Shown in pieces: positions 8,604-14,955 of a stretch of 21,026 nt of DNA; the first letter of the stretch is position 1; each line of letters starts with the position of its first letter. The position numbers and the translations under genes were made by a program. A model generated the notes under the pieces. It saw nothing but the letters and a program-made list of their open reading frames with translations. It ran no database searches and was not told where the DNA came from. Origin of the DNA: Planctomycetales bacterium (GTDB lineage Bacteria > Planctomycetota > Planctomycetia > Isosphaerales > Isosphaeraceae); contig DAIDJI010000012.1 in NCBI GenBank assembly GCA_027451455.1, forward strand, positions 1-21,026. Direction: 5' to 3'.

Positions 8604-8668
8604 GTGTCCGGAACCGTTAATAACGGTGCCTGACTCTTTGGTAGGGGCTCAAACGGCGAGCGTCTCAA
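8604..8668. repeat. 65-bp direct repeat, copy 1, with a 29-bp near-palindrome
   Basis: The copy at 10227-10291 is identical apart from one base (C at 8657, T at 10280). Bases 8606-8634 form a near-palindrome with arms GTCCGGAACCGTTA and TAACGGTGCCTGAC around a central A, pairing at 12 of 14 positions. It could form a hairpin in DNA or RNA, as in REP-type elements. The remaining 34 bases (to 8668) are not palindromic but are equally conserved. Confidence 0.85.
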
Positions 8669-8786
8669 ACAGAAGGAGATGAGGAACCCCAAAAGGTCCA
8701 GATGACGGAAGCTGTTAGAATTCACTAGTCTTGCCAGCTTGTTATGACCGCGATCCTTTACGACCCGCGCACAGGAACATCGACCA

Positions 8787-9989
8787 ATGCTCACCATAGC
8801 GATTGCGACAGCGCTGGTACTGGGGGGACAGACGAATGGCACGCTGGCGACCGTCAGGGAACGTTACGAGCAACTCTCTGAGGAATACTCGGCCAGCCAA
8901 CGGATCTTCTTCCAGGCGTATCGAGCCGCCAGGACCGATTCCGAGAGGCAGGATGTCATCAAGCGGCTGTCCCCCAACCATACGTCGTACGCCGACCGAT
9001 TCTTCGCCCTGGCCAAGGAGGACCCGAAAAGCCCCATCGCTTCAGACGCCATCTATGATGCACTTCAAATTCGGCGAATCCGACCCACTCCCGAGACCAC
9101 AGAGATGCTGGCCATGCTGCGCCGCGATTTCGCGACCAGCCCGAAGATGGCCAACTACCTCCAGCAACTCTCTCTGCGTTCGTTCTGGCCCGGGATCGAG
9201 GCCTTGTTCCGCGAGGTCCTAAAACGGAATCCGGACCGGACCTCCCGGGGGCACGCCTGCCTCGGCCTGGCTGAGATTCTCTCCTCGCGAGCGCGGCTGC
9301 CGAAGATCATGAGCGACCCGAAGATGGCCGGCCAGTTCGAAGCGAGATACGGCAAGGAGTGGCTGACTGAGGTCCTGAGGGCGGATCCCGAGGCCCTCCT
9401 CCGCGAGGCCACGACTCTCTACGAGCGCGTGCTATCCGATTACGCCGACGTGAGATACTTCCCGGCCCTTCCCGAGCAGAAGCAGACCCTCGGCCAGAGG
9501 GCCGAGAGGTGGTTGGCAGCCCACCGCGAACTGGAAATCGGCCGGGTCGCGCCGGAGATCGAGGGGACGGACGTGGAGGGCAAGCGGTTCAAGCTGAGCG
9601 ATTATCGGGGTAAGGTAGTCGCCCTCGTGTTCTGGGCGTCGTGGTGCGGGCCATGCATGGCCCAGATCCCCCACGAGCGGGAGTTGGCTCGGAGCCTGGA
9701 GGGGAAGTCGTTCGCCCTGCTCGGCGTTAACTGCGATTACAAGATCGAGAAGGCCAGGGCCGTCCTGGCCAGAGAGAAAATCGGCTGGCCGAATTGGTAT
9801 GACGGCTCCCCGCGTTCGGGAAAGATCGCTGATCGCTATCATATCCAGTTAATCCCGGCTGTGTTCGTTCTCGATGCGAAGGGAGTGATCCGGGAGAAGG
9901 ATGTGCGGGGCGAGGCGCTCAGCAAAGCCGTTGAATCCTTGCTGAAGGAACAGGAAGCCCAGGGCGGTTCCACGATCGGATCGGAATGA
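8787..9989 (+). CDS. Secreted TlpA/ResA-like thioredoxin-fold protein with an N-terminal helical extension
   Basis: The protein has 400 residues. A short hydrophobic leader (LTIAIATALVLGG, 2-14) suggests export. Residues about 20-245 form a helical region with no recognised motif, probably TPR-like or a spacer. The C-terminal ~150 residues are a redoxin domain: APEIEGTDVEGKRFKLSDYRGKVV at 255-278, FWASWCGPC at 282-290 with redox cysteines C287 and C290, and the cis-proline at P357 in LIPAVFVLD. Family members exchange thiols and disulfides outside the cytoplasm, for example in cytochrome maturation or oxidative defence; the partner here is unknown. CAGGAAC about 10 bases upstream supports the start. 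The gene stands alone between direct repeats, with a third diverged copy 75 bases after its stop. Confidence 0.9.
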   Translation: MLTIAIATALVLGGQTNGTLATVRERYEQLSEEYSASQRIFFQAYRAARTDSERQDVIKRLSPNHTSYADRFFALAKEDPKSPIASDAIYDALQIRRIRPTPETTEMLAMLRRDFATSPKMANYLQQLSLRSFWPGIEALFREVLKRNPDRTSRGHACLGLAEILSSRARLPKIMSDPKMAGQFEARYGKEWLTEVLRADPEALLREATTLYERVLSDYADVRYFPALPEQKQTLGQRAERWLAAHRELEIGRVAPEIEGTDVEGKRFKLSDYRGKVVALVFWASWCGPCMAQIPHERELARSLEGKSFALLGVNCDYKIEKARAVLAREKIGWPNWYDGSPRSGKIADRYHIQLIPAVFVLDAKGVIREKDVRGEALSKAVESLLKEQEAQGGSTIGSE

Positions 9990-10063
9990 GCCATCATTGC
10001 CCCTGAGAGGTAGGTGCCGGACGATCGGAGAGGCGAAAAGGGGCCGCGGAGTGGAAAAAAGAA

Positions 10064-10092
10064 GTCGGGAACCTTAAAGATCGTTGCCTGAC
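10064..10092. repeat. Diverged third copy of the 29-bp near-palindrome
   Basis: It has the same length and the same outer arms (GTC-GGGAACC ... TTGCCTGAC) as the two full copies, but the inner bases differ and pair poorly. The following 36 bases do not match the 65-bp repeat. It lies 75 bases downstream of the thioredoxin-like stop and could act as a weak terminator. Confidence 0.6.
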
Positions 10093-10226
10093 CTTTCCCA
10101 CCCTCGCTAAGTGTGTATCTCCGTTCCGTCCGGGCCTCCAATGCGGCTGCCCGAGGAAATCGAAGGGAGGACTTGCGAAGATCGATCACGTTGAATATCG
10201 TGCGAATAAGGCCAGGGGCAGTAAAG

Positions 10227-10291
10227 GTGTCCGGAACCGTTAATAACGGTGCCTGACTCTTTGGTAGGGGCTCAAACGGTGAGCGTCTCAA
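10227..10291. repeat. 65-bp direct repeat, copy 2, with a 29-bp near-palindrome
   Basis: It matches 8604-8668 at 64 of 65 positions in the same orientation, 1623 bases apart. The near-palindrome occupies 10229-10257. Together the two copies bracket the thioredoxin-like gene. Confidence 0.85.
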
Positions 10292-10409
10292 TCATCGACC
10301 GGGGAAATGCCTGGACGGCCATAAGGGATCAAGAGAAAGCCCGTTCCGACTACCGACCGGCCGAAGTGCCGAGCGGGAAGGGGCAAACTCGTTGCAGTTT
10401 TCTTGTACA

Positions 10410-10415
10410 TATAAA
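10410..10415 (+). promoter_or_regulatory. Possible -10 element for the CheB-like gene
   Basis: TATAAA lies in an unusually AT-rich block about 44 bases upstream of the CheB-like start. TTGCAG at 10392-10397 is too close (12 bases) for a standard -35, so the assignment is weak. Confidence 0.25.
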
Positions 10416-10458
10416 TCAAATGTTCGTCAGCCATTTCATCGAAAGCTAGGTGGGCCGA

Positions 10459-11055
10459 ATGGATCACCAGGCGTGGGAGCCGAGCACGCGCCGCATGGTC
10501 GCGATGGTCGGAGCGACCGGCGCCCAGGACGCCGTCCCGATCATCCTGAGCGGACTCCCCGACACATTCGCCTTGCCGGTCCTCGTCGTCATCTCCATGC
10601 CGGAACAGAACGTACCGCTTTTCGCCAGACATTTCGACCGAACGAGCCGGCTCCCGATCGTCATCGCCGAGGATGGGCAGGTGCCCCGGCCAGGGATGGT
10701 CTACACGGCGGGGACCGATCGCCGCCTGATGCTCGAACGAGGACGACTCCGGTTCGCCGAGCGAGAGCCGATGCTGTACGATACGATGGACACCCTGTTC
10801 TGGACGATGGCACGGGAACTGGGAGCAGGAGCAATTGCCGTGATCCTCTCCGGGATGGGCGAACACTGTGAGGAAGGGATGCGATCCATCCGCGACGCGG
10901 GCGGATACACGATGGCTCAGGATGAGCCGACCTCGGTCATTTATGGGATGGGGCGAAGGGCGGTCGAGTCGGGCGCCGTCTGTGAATCGCGGCCTCTCCA
11001 GGAGATCGCTCCCAGGCTCATCGCGCTCGCCATGCAAGGGGTGCAGCAGGGGTAA
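10459..11055 (+). CDS. CheB methylesterase-domain homologue lacking the catalytic triad
   Basis: The 198-residue protein aligns by eye with the whole C-terminal domain of CheB, which removes methyl groups from chemoreceptor glutamates. It has no receiver domain. Conserved framework: MVGATGAQDAV (16-26), ISMPEQNVPLFARHFD (45-60), IAEDGQVPRPGMVYTAG (69-85), AVILSGMGEHCEEGMRSIRDAGGYTMAQDEPTSVIYGM (127-164). All three triad positions are changed. The Ser of GASTGG is missing (GATGA, one residue shorter). The His of QHMP is Ser46. The Asp of GMGNDG aligns with His136 in GMGEHC. Esterase activity is therefore unlikely; a binding or scaffold role is inferred. I place the start at ATG 10459 (AGGTGG 5 bases upstream); GTG 10450 is possible. 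No che genes are nearby. A small membrane-protein gene follows 37 bases later. Confidence 0.85.
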   Translation: MDHQAWEPSTRRMVAMVGATGAQDAVPIILSGLPDTFALPVLVVISMPEQNVPLFARHFDRTSRLPIVIAEDGQVPRPGMVYTAGTDRRLMLERGRLRFAEREPMLYDTMDTLFWTMARELGAGAIAVILSGMGEHCEEGMRSIRDAGGYTMAQDEPTSVIYGMGRRAVESGAVCESRPLQEIAPRLIALAMQGVQQG

Positions 11056-11092
11056 CGCCGGCATTCTGGTGGAAACGAGAGGGATTCCGTCC

Positions 11093-11518
11093 ATGCGATG
11101 GCCCAGACCTCGATTCCGTATCCTTTCCTTGATGATCGCGGTCCTGATCTGTGCTCTGGCCCTCACAGCCGTGGTCATCCGGCGGAATCTCCATTTCTAT
11201 CGAGAGCGAGAGCTTTATCATGCTCGCATGGCCGAGAACGAAAGAAGACAATCCAGGATGGCTGAAGACCGGCTTAGAAACCCGACTAACGAAACCGAGA
11301 ATGGAATGTTCCGCTACGTTGCAAGGACTCGAGCCGAGCGGGCCGAGTGGCACGAAGCCTTGAGGAAGAAATGGCAACTCGGCGTTTCGCATCCCTGGGA
11401 GCGAGTGGATAACGACCCGCCTACTCCGGATAACTACGGGCCGATTGACTTCAAACCGCCCGTCTATCCGCCTCCAGGCCAGGCCGCCGCACCGTCTCCT
11501 GCAACTCAGGCAAAATGA
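11093..11518 (+). CDS. Small single-pass membrane protein of a planctomycete type
   Basis: The product has 141 residues. A basic start (MRWPRPRFR) leads into one hydrophobic segment (about 10-29, ILSLMIAVLICALALTAVVI). After it come a highly charged helix with YHARMAENERR (42-52), a helix with EWHEALRKKW (85-94), and a Pro-rich C-terminus (PWERVDNDPPTPDNYGP and PPVYPPPG). The order N-terminal anchor, YHA.MAE helix, HP-W-.V..DPP tail matches a family I recall as common in Isosphaeraceae, without known function. GAGAGGG upstream supports ATG 11093; the reading frame is open further upstream into the CheB-like gene. It may be co-transcribed with that gene. Confidence 0.75.
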   Translation: MRWPRPRFRILSLMIAVLICALALTAVVIRRNLHFYRERELYHARMAENERRQSRMAEDRLRNPTNETENGMFRYVARTRAERAEWHEALRKKWQLGVSHPWERVDNDPPTPDNYGPIDFKPPVYPPPGQAAAPSPATQAK

Positions 11519-11630
11519 GAGACGGTCGCGAGGAAACTGGGTCCTGCGACGTCGCACCCGACGACTGCTCGAAGTCCGAGTGGTGAGACCCCGGTCCGAG
11601 GACCAGGTTTGGCCGACCGCTGGAAGCGCG

Positions 11631-11650
11631 TAGGGTGGCCATCGCCCACC
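11631..11650. repeat. Short hairpin of the TAGGGTGG-CCCACC type
   Basis: GGTGG (11634-11638) pairs with CCACC (11646-11650) across a 7-base loop. TAGGGTGGGCA-like hairpins are, as I recall, dispersed intergenic repeats in several bacterial genomes; this copy has one changed base. GGCCACCC at 11688-11695 could pair alternatively with GGGTGGCC. Confidence 0.3.
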
Positions 11651-11748
11651 GAGGATCAGCGACCGCTCGAAGCCCGTCTCCGCAGGCGGCCACCCAGGGC
11701 ATGGACCTCCGCGCCCGGTGCCGACGCATTTGTGAGATCGACCCGGTC

Positions 11749-11769
11749 TCCTGGCGACATCCTCCAGGA
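11749..11769. terminator. Possible bidirectional terminator hairpin
   Basis: TCCTGG and CCAGGA form a perfect 6-bp stem with a 9-base loop between two convergent genes. No T-tract follows on either strand, so termination is a guess from position. Confidence 0.25.
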
Positions 11770-11839
11770 TGACCGTTTGATGTAAATGGAAGCTCGCCAG
11801 GATCGGCTTTCCATAAGAGCCCCGTCGGATCGCCGCGTC

Positions 11840-13003
11840 TCACCGCTCCCGGAGCGCCGCGATCACTTCGAGCTTGACCGCCCGCAAGGCCGGCATCATC
11901 CCGCCGAATAGGCCCATCGCGAGCGTCATCCCGATCGCGACCGAGAGCGCCGTCGGCCCGAGCCGGAACGCGACCATCACCGAGGCGAAGCTGTTGAAAT
12001 CGCTCGTCTCGTAGGTCCAGGCGTTGAGCGGGATCGCCGCCAGCACGCCGGCCGCACCGCCGAGCGCGCACAAAATCAACGACTCCCCCAAAAAGCAAAT
12101 CAGAATATCCCGGCGCGAGAAGCCCAGGGCCCGCATCGTCCCGATCTCTCGGGTCCGGGTGCTCACCGCGGCGAACATCGTGTTGGCCGCAGCGAACATC
12201 GCGCCGATGGTCAACAGCACCGCAATAAGGGTCCCCGCACCCTTCAGGAAGACGCCCGATCGGCTCTGGTTCTGGAAATAGACCGGCTCGGGGATCGCGG
12301 CGAGCTTGAACCGGGGCTCGCCCTCGATGGCCTCGCGGAGCTTGTCATAGGCCGCGCGATCGGCGGCGCGGAGCTGCACGCACGAGACCGAGCCCGATCG
12401 GCCGGTGTTCCGGACGACGTCCTGGAAGTCGGCCCAGATCTCGCTCTCGGCCGAGCTGCCGCCCGCCGTGAAGACGCCGACGACCCGGTACGCCTCGCGA
12501 TCGCCGAAGTCGAGCCGGCCGCCGATCTGCGCGCCCCGGAACCGCCTCGACGTCGCCGGGCTGACGATGCACTCCCCCTTGCCCGGCTCCAGGTCGCGGC
12601 CCTCGATGATCCGGAAATCCGGACGGAGCCGACGCGAGGCCGGATGCACGCCCCGGACAATCACGTTCGTCCGCGACCCGTCGCCACGCACGGCGATCGG
12701 GATGTTCAGGATCTCCTCGGCCGCCATCGGATGGCCCGCCTCATCTCGGGCGATCCCGGGGAGGGTCAGGAGCTGGTCGGCCTTCGACGACTCGAAGCCG
12801 CCCGTCGTCTCGTTGGTCGAGCCGGGACGCATCACGATCAGGTCGAGCGGCTCGCCCGAGATCTTGAGGCTATGTTCCAGCCCGTCCACCAGCCCGAAGA
12901 GCAGGCACGCCGACCAGACGACCAGGCCCGTTCCGAGCATGGTCATCGCCGTCGTCTTCCAGCGCACGCGGAGGTTCCGGAGGTTGTACTTTAGCGGGAT
13001 CAT
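11840..13003 (-). CDS. FtsX/MacB-type ABC transporter permease (second permease of the operon)
   Basis: This 387-residue inner-membrane permease has one N-terminal helix (about 18-38, TAMTMLGTGLVVWSACLLFGL), a large extracytoplasmic domain (about 40-265) and three C-terminal helices, the FtsX/MacB (DUF214) topology. The cytoplasmic loop motif STRTREIGTMRALGFSRRDI after the second helix is the coupling region of the family. It is the last of four genes on the strand, starting 6 bases after the first permease ends. The extracytoplasmic domain includes VRGVHPASRRLRPDFRIIEGRDLEPGKGECIVS, typical of MacB-like periplasmic domains. The most likely role is a heterodimer with the first permease, exporting a lipid, glycolipid or peptide; the substrate cannot be told. 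Confidence 0.9.
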   Translation of the reverse strand: MIPLKYNLRNLRVRWKTTAMTMLGTGLVVWSACLLFGLVDGLEHSLKISGEPLDLIVMRPGSTNETTGGFESSKADQLLTLPGIARDEAGHPMAAEEILNIPIAVRGDGSRTNVIVRGVHPASRRLRPDFRIIEGRDLEPGKGECIVSPATSRRFRGAQIGGRLDFGDREAYRVVGVFTAGGSSAESEIWADFQDVVRNTGRSGSVSCVQLRAADRAAYDKLREAIEGEPRFKLAAIPEPVYFQNQSRSGVFLKGAGTLIAVLLTIGAMFAAANTMFAAVSTRTREIGTMRALGFSRRDILICFLGESLILCALGGAAGVLAAIPLNAWTYETSDFNSFASVMVAFRLGPTALSVAIGMTLAMGLFGGMMPALRAVKLEVIAALRER

Positions 13004-13009
13004 GGCCGT

Positions 13010-14194
13010 TCAGACGACCCTCCGAAGCCCGTCGACCACCGGCAGGCTCGCCGCGCGGACAGCCGGTCCGACGCCGCTGGCGAACCCGATGAATAGCGAG
13101 ATCCCCAGTCCCTGAAGCGCCACGCTCCACGGGATGTAATAGAACGGTAAAAACCCGGCGGTGTACGGCGAAATGTCCACCCAGGCAAAGAGAGCCTTGG
13201 ACCCCAACGCCCCGAGCGCTCCGCCCGACCCGGCCACCAGCATCGACTCGGCCAGGACGAGGAAGAGGATGCGCCCTCGGTCGAAGCCGATCGCCTTGAG
13301 CACGGCCACCTCGGTCGTCCGCTCGCGCATCGACATTGCCATCGCGTTCCCCGCGACGCAGAGCAGCGAGAAGACCACCGCCAGGCCGATCAGCCGGATC
13401 ATCCCGCGGAGATCGCCCATCATCTCCTCGAACATCTTGCCGAACGCCTCCTCGGTCTGCGTCCGGGTCGGGTAGTCGCTGTTCCGGTAGAGGTCGTCGA
13501 TCGCCCGGGACACCGCCGGCATTGCCGAGGCGTTCTTGCACTTCGTGAAGATCATCCCCGCGTTGCCGGCAAACCGGCTCACATCGCGACCGGACGACGC
13601 CGCCACGCGCCGGAAGGCCTCGTCGAAGGTGTCGTACCGGAGGAAACACATCCTCAAATCACGATCACTGGGCCCGTCGTAGATTCCTCGGATGGTCAGG
13701 TTCAGGTCGACCGGATAGGTATCCCCCTTGAGCGGCATCGGGTCGCCCACCTGCAACTTCCGCTCCTTCGCCAGCTTCCGGCCGATCACGCAGCCGTCGC
13801 GGTTCTTCCGGAAGGCGTCGAGCTGGTCCTTCGGAATGGTAAGCTCCTCCAGGACGCGGAAGACGGCGTCGGGGTCGACGCAGAACATCGCGAACGGCAT
13901 CACCTCGTCCTTATATTTCCCGCCGTACCAGCTAAATGGCGTGACGGCCTCGACACCGTCGAGCGCGGCAACCTCCTTGACCCTCGCGATCGGGATCACG
14001 CCGGCGAACCCGTTGGCGTTGAGCGTCGCCAGCCGGTTGTGGACCCGGGACCCGGTGTTGACCTCGTCGCTCATCGCGAAGAAGGAGACGAGGATCATCA
14101 TCAGGAAGAGGCAAACACCGGTCGACGCGACCGTGAGCACCGAGCGGACCGGATTGCGGCGGACGTTCCGAAGGATGTAGTGGAGGTATTTCAT
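13010..14194 (-). CDS. FtsX/MacB-type ABC transporter permease (first permease of the operon)
   Basis: This 394-residue permease has the same layout as its neighbour: helix 1 at about 19-40 (VLTVASTGVCLFLMMILVSFF), an extracytoplasmic domain to about residue 265, then three helices. After the second helix comes the family motif MRERTTEVAVLKAIGFDRGRI. The opening MKYLHYILRNVRRNPVRS is characteristic of this exporter class. The gene starts 1 base after the ATPase gene ends and finishes 6 bases before the second permease, so the three genes are tightly coupled. It differs clearly from the second permease, with longer and unlike extracytoplasmic sequence including MCFLRYDTFDEAFRRVA, which argues for a heterodimer rather than a recent duplication. 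Confidence 0.92.
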   Translation of the reverse strand: MKYLHYILRNVRRNPVRSVLTVASTGVCLFLMMILVSFFAMSDEVNTGSRVHNRLATLNANGFAGVIPIARVKEVAALDGVEAVTPFSWYGGKYKDEVMPFAMFCVDPDAVFRVLEELTIPKDQLDAFRKNRDGCVIGRKLAKERKLQVGDPMPLKGDTYPVDLNLTIRGIYDGPSDRDLRMCFLRYDTFDEAFRRVAASSGRDVSRFAGNAGMIFTKCKNASAMPAVSRAIDDLYRNSDYPTRTQTEEAFGKMFEEMMGDLRGMIRLIGLAVVFSLLCVAGNAMAMSMRERTTEVAVLKAIGFDRGRILFLVLAESMLVAGSGGALGALGSKALFAWVDISPYTAGFLPFYYIPWSVALQGLGISLFIGFASGVGPAVRAASLPVVDGLRRVV

Positions 14195-14195
14195 C

Positions 14196-14912
14196 TCAGG
14201 AAGCCGCTGGGACGCGCGCCTCCTGTATGACGTCGTCGACCAGCCGCCCCTTGTCGAGGTGGAGCGTTCGACTGGCCCGGAGCGCCGCGAGCGGGTCGTG
14301 GGTGACCATCACGATCGACTTCTCGAATTCTCGGTTGAGTAACTGTAACAAATCAAGGATCTCGCCGGCCGTGGTGCGGTCGAGGTCGCCTGTCGGCTCG
14401 TCGGCGACGAGCAGGTAAGGATCGGTGACGATCGCCCGTGCGATCGCGACGCGCTGTTCCTGGCCGCCGGAGAGTTGCCGGGGATAGTGGTGCTCGCGGC
14501 CTTCGAGTCCGACGATCCGGAGCGCCGTGGCGACGTTCTGCCGCCTGCGTTTGCGCGAGAGTGAGGTCAGCAAAAGCGGCAGCTCGACGTTCTCCGCCGC
14601 GGTCAAAACCGGGATCAGGTTATAGGTCTGGAAGATGAAGCCGACGTTGTCGGCCCGCCACCGGGTGATCTGGGCCTCGCTCAGGAGGCCGAGGTCCTGA
14701 CCGTGGACGATCACCTCGCCGTGAGTGGCGCGGTCGAGACCGGCGATGAGGTTCAAAAGTGTCGTCTTCCCCGACCCTGAAGGACCCATCAGCGCCAGGA
14801 ATTCTCCCTCGGCCACCGAGAGGTCAAGGTCGGTCAGCACGGGGATGGTGAAGGCATCGCGATGGTATTCCTTCGAGACGCTGCGGAGCTCGATTGATGT
14901 CGCCGCGCCCAT
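14196..14912 (-). CDS. ABC transporter ATP-binding protein, MacB/LolD/DevA type
   Basis: This 238-residue cytoplasmic ATPase powers the two permeases encoded after it. All motifs are intact: Walker A GPSGSGKT (43-50), Q-loop FIFQTYNLIP (92-101), signature LSGGQEQRVAIARA (147-160), Walker B YLLVADE (166-172), D-loop GDLD (175-178) and H-loop THD with H205. TYNLIPVLTAAENVELPL is diagnostic of the MacB/LolD/DevA subgroup that drives FtsX-type permeases by mechanotransmission rather than classical channel transport. ATG 14912 is preceded by GAAAGG. The gene follows the membrane-fusion-protein gene by 43 bases and abuts the first permease gene. Confidence 0.96.
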   Translation of the reverse strand: MGAATSIELRSVSKEYHRDAFTIPVLTDLDLSVAEGEFLALMGPSGSGKTTLLNLIAGLDRATHGEVIVHGQDLGLLSEAQITRWRADNVGFIFQTYNLIPVLTAAENVELPLLLTSLSRKRRRQNVATALRIVGLEGREHHYPRQLSGGQEQRVAIARAIVTDPYLLVADEPTGDLDRTTAGEILDLLQLLNREFEKSIVMVTHDPLAALRASRTLHLDKGRLVDDVIQEARVPAAS

Positions 14913-14955
14913 GCGAGATGGCCTTTCGGGATGCGCGAGGTCGGCGGGCCCGGCG

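Larger units (their letters stand above)
8301..8786. other. Repeat-rich intergenic region before the thioredoxin-like gene
   Basis: This 486-base stretch holds no convincing gene. It contains a 13-base motif TGAATATCGTACG (8374-8386) that recurs with one change at 10192-10204, an 18-bp perfect palindrome (8573-8590), and a 65-bp direct repeat (8604-8668). Short open frames on either strand lack ribosome binding sites and cross the repeat. Confidence 0.7.
9990..10458. other. Repeat-rich intergenic region after the thioredoxin-like gene
   Basis: This stretch holds a diverged repeat copy (10064-10092), the motif TGAATATCGTGCG (10192-10204), the second 65-bp repeat (10227-10291) and an AT-rich block (10398-10420) ahead of the CheB-like gene. 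The 66-codon plus-strand open frame (10249-10449) begins inside the repeat and shows no recognisable protein, so it is not called. Confidence 0.7.
11519..11839. other. Convergent intergenic region
   Basis: This 321-base stretch separates the small membrane-protein gene (+) from the exporter operon end (-), so it should hold two terminators. Two hairpins are visible: TAGGGTGG/CCACC (11631-11650) and TCCTGG/CCAGGA (11749-11754 with 11764-11769). I see no gene in it. Confidence 0.6.

Noticed and set aside
9839..10291. 150-codon minus-strand open frame crossing repeats and the thioredoxin-like gene end
   Set aside because: It starts inside the 65-bp repeat and ends antisense within a well-supported gene. 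The peptide shared with the other repeat only reflects repeat identity.
8604..10291. CRISPR array
   Set aside because: Only two full repeats 1.6 kb apart with a gene between; no regular spacers and no cas genes.
8573..10291. Insertion sequence or transposon carrying the thioredoxin-like gene
   Set aside because: The repeats are direct rather than terminal inverted, and there is no transposase or clear target duplication. Kept only as a repeat-bounded gene.
10249..10449. 66-codon plus-strand open frame before the CheB-like gene
   Set aside because: Begins within the repeat, lacks a ribosome binding site and ends in an AT-rich promoter-like block.
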